Shown piece after piece: positions 46,830 to 56,548 of a DNA stretch of 64,000 nucleotides (the first letter of the stretch is position 1; the number at the start of each line of letters is the position of its first letter). The notes beneath the pieces are model-generated. The model saw only the letters and a list, made by a program, of their open reading frames with translations. It did not search any database and had not been told where the DNA came from. The position numbers and the translations under genes were made by a program. Source of the DNA: Chaenocephalus aceratus. Its lineage: Eukaryota > Chordata > Actinopteri > Perciformes > Channichthyidae. The stretch is taken from positions 22,943,169 to 23,007,168 of the forward strand of contig CM043785.1 of assembly GCA_023974075.1 (NCBI GenBank), written 5' to 3'.

Positions 46830-47608
46830 CCTGTGGGAGCCATCAGAGAAGTAGTATGGTAAGATCTACATTATTATTACTGGTTTGTGGGGGGGTACTG
46901 CTGTTAAATTGGTTCCTGTCATTGATTAAAAATGTAATCATTGGACTGGTGGTGTTTGGTGGTGACTATGGTTACCTTATCATTTGATACCATCTTTGTA
47001 ATAAGTGGATCCATATTTTATCCTGCTTTTTCATTTCATAAGTAGGACCAGTATCTGATTAGTTTAAATATGCTTTTTACCTGCTCAACTTTTTTCACAG
47101 AGACCTATACTGGCACAGATACAGCTTTGCATTATTGTGTTTCTAAAGTCAGGGGTTACAATGTGACCTCACCAATCACTAGGAAGTAACTCATCTGGCT
47201 CTGGCACAGGCAGATCATGTCTTCATTTCCTAGTTACCATGTTGATAATCAAAATTGGTCAAACAGATTGATGAAATTGCGTTTTTTTCAAAAGAGCAAG
47301 AACATTTTGAATTGGAGCAGCCATTTAAAAGTCTCCGTAGCCAAGTGATGTAAAGCTGACGTTAAGGAAACATGCCTAGAAGTGCAACTAGTTAAAATAT
47401 GGCTCATAACAAAAGCACTGTAGTTGGCAATAATCAACAATTAATCAAATTCCTCATTACATATTTTACATTATATATATATATTTATAGTTATTTTATT
47501 AAAATCAAGACTAAGCGTATAGCCTATAGTGAACTCTTATTCATCACTGCAGCCTTGGGGAACAGGAGAAGTTTGCTGAATAACTTTACCGTGCTTATCT
47601 GTGCAGCA
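46830..47608. repeat. First unit of an old tandem duplication
   Basis: 47328-47608 matches 52907-53245: AAGTCTC...CCAAGT, CCTAG.A.TG.A..TAGTT, then ATAGTGAACTC.TATTCATC and CCTTGGGGAACA.GAGAAGTT in the same order. The unit continues after the transposon at 52219. 46830-47160 holds nothing recognised. No gene. Confidence 0.6.
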
Positions 47609-47799
47609 CACTGATTCTTGGGAATTTGGATAAAACAGGTTTTAATTTTCAAAATAAAAAATTTGTTAAATTACAAAATCTGAAGTTATATCATTATAGA
47701 CCAAGGTCTTGGCTGTTCAGCAATGTACCGGTGCAACCTCCTCATTTTGTATTTTTTTCATAAAATAGGTTTTTCCAGTCATTACTTTGTTTTTGTAAA

Positions 47800-48189
47800 C
47801 ACCGTCAGACACAATAAAAAGTGATTTATATTTTATTTGTATTTAGTCTAATATGTATTTAGAGCTTTTAAATCATTATCTGGCATTCTAAGTACACATA
47901 TATGCTGTAAAATGTTGAATATTCACTTTTGCTCATTTTTTATACTGTTTTCACGTGTGCTCCTTTAAAAGATCTTACATCATACAACGTTTACTTTTAG
48001 CTTAAACAGACAAAGTAATGTTTTTTTACTTAAAAAACACATTTTTGTATTAAAAGAGAGTATTACTTTAATAACTCAACAGCACTGAGGAAACAGATTA
48101 CAAGCATATTCATTTAAAACAAATAAAACTCCCTCTGACGGTGGTGACTTTGGAACTGACGGTGGTGACACTAATCTGACGGTGGCGAC
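47800..48189. repeat. Left cluster of TCTGACGGTGGTGAC motifs
   Basis: Copies at 48134-48148 (exact), 48156-48170 (CTGACGGTGGTGACA) and 48175-48189 (one change), all in + orientation, plus a partial inverse at 47800-47810 (CACCGTCAGAC). They lie 190-580 bp from the left transposon end, where transposase binding repeats are often found. Confidence 0.85.
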
Positions 48190-48277
48190 ACTGGCCTCAT
48201 TACAACATACAATTCCAAAATGTATACCACTCAAGTCAATGCCTTGCTTAACAACTTTATTTAACAATTTGGTACAA

Positions 48278-48797
48278 CAAATAACAATTGTGAGAACTGT
48301 GATAAACATTTAATTAAGTAACTTAAGGTACAATTAAGCAATATCATTAATAAAAGTACCCCAGCCCCATATCATCAAATATCAAATCATCATAGTTAAA
48401 AAATAAAGTGATTACCAGTTGCAATAATGTACAATTCATTACTGACATCATCTTAAACTGTCATCTAGTGCCCCCTACTCATAAAATAATACATTATATT
48501 CTTCTGTAAACTGTATATTGGACGTGAAGAACAGATAACAAATAACAATTGTGAACACTGTGGCAAACATTCAATAAGAAAAATATAGGTTCAATGAAGC
48601 AATAAGCTATCATTAATAAAAGTACCCCATCCCCATTAATAATCATCATAGTAAATAAATACCAGTAGCAATAAGATAAGAATTCATCACTCACTGTGAA
48701 CTGTCGTCTCGTGCCCCCCACTCAAAAAATAATATACATTATATTCTTCTGTAAACTGGACTATAAACTGTATATTGGATGTGAAGAACAGATACAT
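48278..48797. repeat. Tandem duplication of a 261-bp unit
   Basis: CAAATAACAATTGTGA opens units at 48278 and 48539. Shared blocks: CATTAATAAAAGTACCCCA, TGCCCCC..ACTCA, ATTATATTCTTCTGTAAACT, TGAAGAACAGATA. Non-coding, between the gene and the left end of the transposon. Confidence 0.85.
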
Positions 48798-48960
48798 GAA
48801 TAACTACATCTTACAGTCTATTTTCCATAAACTGAAATGTTTCTAAATACAGAAAGCATGCTGTGTAAACATCACAAAACACATCTGGCACAAAAATAAT
48901 AATAATTCATAAGTGAACTCCTGTGACTATTCCCTGACTGTTTCTATATCACTCCACCAC

Positions 48961-50921
48961 TCATTCAGCTTTATCAGGACGTAGGCCTATATGGTGTATA
49001 TGTTTCTCCTCTATGAAGTCCATGACTTCAGCAGAGAGGTTGTATATCTCCCTCGTCCTGCTTGCACGACCTGGTGATGACGGTTCCACAAGTTTGACCA
49101 GAATATGGTCAAATGGTATGAAGCACATATCCTTTCCACCTTCCACCTCTTTTGGATAGAATCGTGTGTTGGGCCCATGAGGGTGGAAAAACTCCACTTT
49201 CACATCTTGATGAAGTGCATCCACAGTGACAGCCTTTGCTAACCACCAGTTCTGGTCAGAAATGACCGCCAGCCAATCTCCGCAATGAACTACATCAGCA
49301 GATAGATCTATCATAGTCCCGTCAGGACCACTCCTGATCATTGGCTGTTGCTCACTTTCCTCCTGCTCCATTTCCTCCATCAACATTTCCAAAGGACCTT
49401 TCGTCTTTTGCATTGGTATAGGACCATCATCCTCAACCTGTACCCTGGGTGTGTTGGCAATCAACTGGAATATTGTTGGGCAGAAACACTCGCACATCTG
49501 TGGCTCAATGCAGAAACAGGACAGTGATCTGCAATGGATCTCAGAGTTGTTTCGGGGTGTCGGTGTGACCTGATGGAGTTTCCTTGTTGCAGGTACAGGT
49601 TTTAGTGGTTGAGAAAGGAGTGCATCGTATGGCATGTCAGCTTCATTAATAATATAGAGCTTAGTACTGCAAAGGCTTCTGCCAACCATCTCATGGAAGA
49701 TATTGCCATCCACAATGTCATTCCCCCGCAGTATAAGACTGTCTGCAGTCCTTTTCACAGTTCCTCCAATGCCGTCTGGGTTCCCTTCCCATGTGAGGTG
49801 GGGAAGAAGTTCCAGGTTGTTCTCTGGATACCTAGTGTTGGAGGGACACTGCAGAGAAGAAAAAAGTTGTTCTTGTTTTTGTACTGCTTGCTGGGGCCAT
49901 CTGACCAAAAGTGAATAGTATCAACTTTTGGAAACTTTAAACGAATATCTCTCAGGACTGGTTCCATGTGAGTCCAAATGGCAGACGCATCTTGTCGCTT
50001 GGATTCTGATACTGTGCAACATCCTGTCTTCTATTCTTTTGTGTAGTACATGCCAGTGTGCAGGTTAAACTGTGGGAGGTTCTGACCAAAATGGCATGAC
50101 TGTACCTCAGAACTATACTTGCATTTCCATGCCTCAGAAAAGTCCACATGCACAATTACTGTGCTATCATTGCAGTTCTCTATCATGCTCCTGCATTCTC
50201 TGGACTGGTTCTGAACCGAGCACACATGTGTTGTTGTTTCACTCTTCAGTTTGTCTTCATATAGTTGGATGCGCTCTGCCAGCGTGCCACTGTGCATTAC
50301 AAGTCTTGTGTTGAAGTGGAGCCCATCTGCTGTTTGGTCCTGAACTCGTTCCCATTGCTGCCATTCAACATTGGTCTGCTCTTGCTGTGGTGTGGGAAGT
50401 GTATGTTTGTAGAGACACCGTGTGCAGGAGCGCAGAAGACATGCCAAGTTTTGGACTTGTCTGTGAACAGCAGACAAGTCCAAAACTATCCTCCAATTTG
50501 TTAGACTTATCAACACCATTTTCTCTTAAGACTTCAAGCATCAGCTTAGCATTTTCATGGTACTGGCATTGGCCAGTACCATTGCGATCTGATGGTCTTG
50601 GTGCTGTGACATTGAACGGACGTAAGGCACAGAATGATGAGTAACTGAGTTTCATTGTTGGTTCCTTCTTGATGAACTCCTTGTGGAGGTTCAATACTGT
50701 ATTAGTCAGAATCATTCTCTGATGCTTATTTTCTTCCGTGTTATTGTGTCCTGTTTGTCAGTCGTCATTCGTGCTGCATTATGGTAGAAATCCTGAACCC
50801 TCTGAGTTATTGTTTGAATGTATGCAGGTTTTTTGTCAGTAAGCCTCCTCTTCCGCAGTATGTTATATGTTACGCCAAACTGCCTTGTCTGGTGAATTAG
50901 ACGATATTTCTTATTGAACAC
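48961..50921 (-). pseudogene. Decayed transposase-like gene of the CACTG transposon
   Basis: Collinear minus-strand pieces in shifting frames: 50921-50712 ('TDKQDTITRKK'), 50715-50365 ('LNLHKEF', 'LSYSSFCALRPF', 'CQYHENAKLML'), 50519-50031 ('LACLLRSCTRCLYKHT', 'VIVHVDFSEAWKCKYSSEVQ'), through a TAG at 50031 to 'HFWSDGPSKQYKNKNNFF' (about 49910) and 'TSHGKG', then after a frameshift near 49785 'DGIGGTVKR', and a C-terminal part with 'WWLAKAV' and 'VEFFHPHGPN' to the stop at 48961. The Asp in HVDFSE and in WSDG look like the first two acids of a DDE nuclease. I recall similar uncharacterised animal proteins (SDG..xQ[YF]K and HGKG..DG.GG..KR) but cannot name the family. At least three frameshifts and one stop. 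Confidence 0.65.
50449..50490. repeat. Perfect hairpin inside the transposase-like gene
   Basis: A 17-bp stem (AGTTTTGGACTTGTCTG and its inverse) around a 7-base loop. One of the frameshifts of the gene falls at this place. Confidence 0.85.
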
Positions 50922-51398
50922 ATTGACTTAAGAGTTTAAGGTTTGACGGTTACCACTGACACATTTTACTTTGTACAGACCCCAGTGGAAATTCAGCCTT
51001 CTATAAGGTATAGTCAGAGTAGTCTTACCAATACCAGATGACAAATTCAAGTGTGGAAATATATTGTTTTAACATATATTTGGTTAAATGTTGTCATGCC
51101 ATTTTCATTTGGCTTTAGTCATTGGAGATGCATAGCTTACAAGGGATATTGTAGGTGTACTATGTGCTATGTAGGTAGGTAGTAAGTGCACTATGTGCAT
51201 CCCCCATGACGTAAGCCAAATGAACATGGCATAATAGTGCATTTAGAAAGAGAGAAGGCACACCTCATCCCCTAGGATTGAGCGATAGACCAATGGTATA
51301 TATTTATATATATGGTTCATCAATGGTGGTAGTAGCATGCAGTGTATTGTTATTGTGGTAAAGAAATATACTTTAGCCTCCCTTGAGTACAATTTGGA

Positions 51399-51486
51399 GG
51401 TTTTTGTCACCACCGTCAGACAGTATGTCACCACCGTCAGACAGAACATCTGACGGTGGTGATGTCTGACGGTGGTGACAAAAACC
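51399..51486. repeat. Right motif cluster forming a palindrome
   Basis: Four copies of the 15-bp motif: two inverted (51406-51420, 51427-51441) followed by two direct (51449-51463 with one change, 51465-51479). The outer pair lies in perfectly inverted 24-bp arms (from GGTTTTTGTCACC at 51399). A further single copy lies at 51812-51826. Distance from the right transposon end: 390-810 bp. Confidence 0.9.
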
Positions 51487-52218
51487 TACTCTTTTACATG
51501 ATATGCATGAGTTGTTCACATTAGCCATCTTGTTTCCCCTCTGTTGCTAGCTACCTCAGACCTCGTCTTAAAAAGTATACATTTATGTCATAATCTAATC
51601 TAATATTTTCTATACAAAAGAGACAGTGTTGACATGTTATGGTTGTGACAGTAGCAGTCAGATAAAAAATTTACAAGTTTTAGAGAAAATAGCAAACTTA
51701 CAGGAGCTTGAGTGATCTTGAAGCATGCAGTAAAGCTGGAGGTTTGAAAAGGGGGTCCTAAGGAATGTAGCTGACCTTGCAGTTGCCTGATTTGATTGCT
51801 TTTTATAAATATCTGACGGTGGTGACGAATATGTGGGACGCATTTTGAGCAACCACAAAATAATGGTAAATATTGTTCAAAATGCACTGTTTGTCATTTT
51901 TAATACATATTACAATGTACTCTTTCATTTGGTACGAATATTATTCTATTAAATTATTACTTTTTGTTTTTTTAATCAAGTTGAAATGATTATCTCCTAT
52001 CCGAGGACAACTGATTTTGTAGGCAATGGGCCAGCATATAATCATTAAATTAATAAGAAATAAAACTAAAACTATGAAAGAACCATACATTTGTGCAAAA
52101 GACCCTCTGATTATAACCTTGATTCTTTTTATTCATGTAAATGTTATTCATTTCCAACAGAATTAGCACTTTTCTTAGTGGGACCTGTTTTTGGCAAAGT
52201 TTCAAGAATCAGTGAGCA

Positions 52219-53454
52219 CCAATGACAGTGAAGCCGTTTTGTTGCAAAAAGCAGGATTTCTTCACTGCGAGGACAGCTTTTCATTCATTTATTTTCATAC
52301 AACAACCAGATGTCTGTTTTCTTTGCATATACTGGTGGGCCTATATAGCCTTTTGAGATTACAAACTGTGAATCGAAGCCCCCTGCAATATTGGTGAAGA
52401 ATTTCAGAGACGGAGAGAAGTGTAGGCGTTTCTTTTTCTGCTGTTGTATCCAACTTATGAAAGAGAGTACACACACATCTGCATTTGTAGAACGGCCAAA
52501 AGGAACACTGCCTAAGAGGAGGTACAGAACACAGATCCTTTTCTTAGAAAACATGAAATGTAAAATGTCAGATGTTATGTTTTATTTTGAGTAGTGATGC
52601 CAAATATATCTCCTACCCATCCTTTAATTTCTAATTGTTTTGTATTTGAGTAGAAACATTGTCTGTTAGAGAGGCTGAGGGTTGTGCTTTATTGGCATTT
52701 ACAAACTGTACTGTCTATAACTTAAGATATAGTCCAGATATGTGTTCTGGATCATCATGCAGAAATGAAGTTAAGCTGAAGGCTTGACTGACTCACCCGC
52801 AAAGGTCTCTGCAGCCTTTTAGCCAGACTAAGTTTAATCAGATGTCACTGAGCACAGTACTGATTTGAAGTGCTAAACCATTTTTTGTTTAAAACAGCCA
52901 TTCAGAAGTCTCAGGAACCAAGTTACTGAAAGACTTGGTTCAATACATTCCTAGAAATGAAGTTAGTTGTACACTCTGGGTCTGAAAGCTGGTTTCTAAC
53001 AAATTATGTCTAATTTGCAAAGGTATCAATCATTTATTAAATTCCTTGTTAAAAACTGTTTTAATTGCATTGTATGTTATAATATATATACAATATATAT
53101 ATATATATATATATTTCCTTTTAACTGAAGATTCCCAAAAGGGATTGCTTAAGTATAGCCCATAGTGAACTCATATTCATGGCTGCATCCTTGGGGAACA
53201 AGAGAAGTTTGTTGAAGAAGTTTTCTATGCTTATATGCATCGCACTAATGAGTGTGAAGCCATTTTGTTCAGAAAAGAGCACACTAATCTAAGGTACTTA
53301 TCTACAAGATTCTCTGTTTTACAGAAGAAGTAGCATTATTTGTAATCATTACTTTCCCTCAACCACATAATGAATAAAGAGCTTGAGCTGTGAGGGCCTG
53401 ACTGGAAACACCCGCAAAGGTCATCGTCGCCTTATAGTCAGTCTGCGTTAACTG
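52219..53454. repeat. Rest of first unit and second unit of the old tandem duplication
   Basis: 52219-52906 completes the unit begun before the transposon; 52907-53454 is the second unit. CACCCGCAAAGGTC recurs at about 52795 and 53411. A (TA)n run at 53094-53116 is in the second. Short frames (52191-52594) have no domain. Confidence 0.55.
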
Positions 53455-53457
53455 TTA

Positions 53458-54375
53458 AGGCCCTGTCACACTGTCCCGAAATTGACACCCGATGGACACA
53501 CGATAAAGGAAATGTTCAAATTCGGCTGTGATCGTAGCAACATCGGGCCATTCGTGAGGGCATCTAAGCCATCGTATGACCGCCGGTGGAGTTTCTCAGG
53601 CTCCGGCAGCAACTTCGTGAGCGGCAACTTCGTAATGCACTCGTGAGGGCATCTTGTCAAATCGTGTCATCTTCGTGTTATCATCGGTGCATTCACATTC
53701 ACTCTGATCGGGGCGAATGCCCGATGGCACCGAGGATAACAAGATGCCCTCACGATGGCCTTACGAAGGGCAACATTTACACACGAATTCAACACAAAAA
53801 TGAACCTTCGCAAGGTCCTTCGGCAATTTTTTGGCATGCCAAAGATTTTGCCTCCGCTGACGAAGTTGCTGCCGGAGCCTGAGAAACTCCACCAGCGGTC
53901 ATAGGATGGCTTAAGATGCCCTCACGAATGGCCCGATGTTGCTACGATCACAGCTGAATGTGAACATTTCCTTTATCGTGTGTCCATCAGGTTGTTTTAT
54001 TGCTCAACAAAATCATGTAAATATATTATGTAAATAACCCAATTTGTGTTCTGTGAAACTAAAAAGGATATAATATATTATTTTGAAGGACAGTTGACAG
54101 GAAATTGTTGTTGTTATGGAAACAACATTACGGAGAAAACGTAATATTTTCTACATATAAAGACGGATAAAGTAAAGAACAAAGTCTGAAGATATCAGTA
54201 CAGTATCATAGTACTGTAACATAATTGTTTTTGGTACTTTCATTGCAGTTGTATGTCTTAAATGTAATGTAAATGTTGCCTTCGTGTGTGGTTCGGGGCC
54301 ATCTTCGTGCGAAATTCACAATTCCATATTCGTGTGTCCATCGGGTGTCAATTTTGGGACAGTGTGACAGGGCCT
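53458..54375. mobile_element. Palindromic MITE with AGGCCCTGTCACAC ends
   Basis: The ends AGGCCCTGTCACACTGTCCC and inverse, continuing to GACACCCGATGGACACACGA, are flanked by TTA (53455-53457, 54376-54378). Inside, 53480-53630 is inverted at 53855-54000 (GGAGTTTCTCAGGCTCCGGC and inverse), so a second end-like arm sits mid-element. TTA duplication suggests PIF-Harbinger; TTAA with one mismatch is an alternative. No transposase. Confidence 0.75.
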
Positions 54376-54378
54376 TTA

Positions 54379-55600
54379 GGGGAAGCATCATCGGCAGACC
54401 CCCGTCTGAAAGACCAAATACTGTGACAGAACACGCTCCCACGGGACACGTGGGGATGCCACAAGCCTTCTATCTGGTTTCAAGATCTGTTCAGCTGCAT
54501 TGCACACATTGTTTTCAATCAAATTAGCAGTTCAGAATAGATTCATTCAATTAAAGTGACATTGTTGCAGGCTGGCAGTCAAATGGAAAAATTAAATCAT
54601 CTTTCCAAGTGTTCTTGCACCAATATGCCCCCACAGAGAGATAGACCATTTGCTTCAAGAGAGTGCTGCAGATTAATACCCAAAAACATCCTAATTGCCT
54701 AATGAACCTTTTTCAAACAACATAATTGTGTTGTGAGCTACAGAAGCCCCGAAGTTACATCCAAGAAAGCCATGTTTCTTTCCCCCTGAATGCTATCTTC
54801 GAACATAGAAATTAACATGCAATGATTAATTCTCAAATAAGGAGAAGCCTTGAAAATGATATCTTATTGTCAAACAAGTCTTGATATACAGGATGTTTAT
54901 CTTGACTATAATATATATAATTTGCAGTTCAATCTAAGTGTTAAGCTTCAAAATGTTACTCTTCTTTGCCGTGTACCATACACATCTTCATTCATATCAA
55001 GGATAAGTGTTCTTGCTTTTAATGATGTATTATTTAGTAATTTAAAGTTCAAACACAAAATATATTGCTGGTATTTTGGGTCATATGTTTGAGAGCAGAC
55101 AGGTTTGGATTTCGGCCAGGATATGCATTGAAATATTCCTCTTATTTAAAATACACGCTTACTGTATATTTAAAATCATCAACAAAATAACTTAAAAAAA
55201 CCCATCTTATTTCAGTATGTTTTTTAGTTGCTACATAGGAGCAGAGGAACACATTCTTTATCAAGCAGCAACTATTTAACATAACTTTAGTGTTTTTATA
55301 AATTATTTTGTTATCATCATGGGAACGTTGCAGGGTTTTCAATAGCTGTTTTTTTTCCCCAACATTGCTAATGCAAACAAACAGCATCAGAGCAAATAAT
55401 GTTGATCTGGTGCAAGCCAGTGAAATCAAACTGTTTGAAGTCAGTTTGTAAATACTGTTGGGTTTTTATTTTTAAGAAATATGGCAGGGCAAGAAATCTT
55501 TAAAATGTGGATACAGATACACAGAAATACAGCACAAAAAACGGAACCTTGAGATTGAATACGCTATAAAAGGTAAATCAATTTCAAATATGAATAATTT
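54379..55600. other. No recognisable feature
   Basis: About 1.2 kb of AT-rich DNA; short frames on both strands have no domain and no termini are visible. Confidence 0.5.
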
Positions 55601-56050
55601 CAGAGGGCAGTGACAATCTGGAAGTACAAACCGGAGAGACGTGATGTAAGAATTACATATTTATTGTTTACACGTCATATGAATAAAATGATTGCCATGA
55701 TAATACAACAGGAGAATGTAATGGTGTTTGGCGATTAGGCCCCGGTTTGCAGGATAATCATTCAGGAGGGAAAGCACCGCTCCGATGAAATCCCCGGGGT
55801 CTAGACACTGGTGGTGGTGCTGAGTAGGTGAGACCGGTCTGAAGAAGGAAGGTTTAGCTTTGTCCTGGAGGAGACTGGAGGTGGAGGCGGGTTGCGGTCA
55901 TCTGCAAATGACAACTGACAGGGAGGAAGAGCAGGCATTTAAGGAATTTAGCATGTGCAGCTATTGGCTGCTGAGGGGTGACGCCCTCATATTTAATGAG
56001 GGGGGAAGGGAGCCATCGAGTGACGTGTAAGTGACTCGTGTTAGGTCTTC
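55600..56050. other. Moderately GC-rich block, possibly an old LTR or SINE
   Basis: Composition differs from the flanks; on the minus strand it ends with ACAATAAATATG as a possible poly(A) signal followed by CACGTCTCTCCGGTTTG. No TG...CA pair or target duplication could be fixed. Class unknown. Confidence 0.25.
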
Positions 56051-56545
56051 CTTATTGAACTTGCGCTAAGCTTCATGTCTCAATTATGCATTGTAGTTTT
56101 TTTAGGACTTACATGTAACTTCTGTTGGAGCAAATAGACTGCTTAGGGTTGAGTTCCACAGTGAGGATAAGAAGCCGAAAAGTATTGAGAGACCAAGATT
56201 TATCTTGGGATGTTCAGGTGAAAAATGTTGAATAATGCTAGCCTAATCTTTTAAGTATTTCATTTTTATTTTTTTTTGTCTTTTGCTGTTTGTGTTTTAC
56301 TTTTCAGATCTCTTGCCCAGATGCTAACAGCAGGGATCAAAATCCTCCTCTTCCATCCAGCTCTCTATCTCGAGCATCTTCAGCAGGTTTGCCATGACAC
56401 GGAAGGCTAACAGCAGATATTCAGTGATAGCAGAGATTATAGTCCACAGACGCAAAAATGGTTGTTCAACCCTCAAAAAAAGAGCTGTCTCGGGTTATAG
56501 GAATTATCTGACAAAGTACTTTGACCATTCTTTTTTCCTTTAACT
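56051..56545. other. No recognisable feature
   Basis: Non-coding; nothing recognised before the MITE starts. Confidence 0.45.
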
Positions 56546-56548
56546 CAG

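Larger units (their letters stand above)
47609..52214 (-). mobile_element. CACTG-ended DNA transposon (Chapaev/CMC-like), 4.6 kb
   Basis: Ends are CACTGATTCTTG in perfect inversion, with weaker matching to 'AAAACAGG' about 30 bp in. Both sides carry AGCA (47605-47608, 52215-52218). The paralogous unit at 53228-53262 shows the uninterrupted site ('CGCACTAATGAGTGTGAAGCC' against '..AGCACCAATGACAGTGAAGCC'). CACTG ends with 4-bp duplication fit the Chapaev branch of CACTA-Mirage-Chapaev; that is inference from ends, not from the protein. Subterminal motif clusters and a decayed gene fill the interior. Confidence 0.75.

Noticed and set aside
48076..48309. 77-codon frame over the left motif cluster
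   Set aside because: It crosses the TCTGACGGTGGTGAC repeats and has no similarity to the main gene of the transposon.
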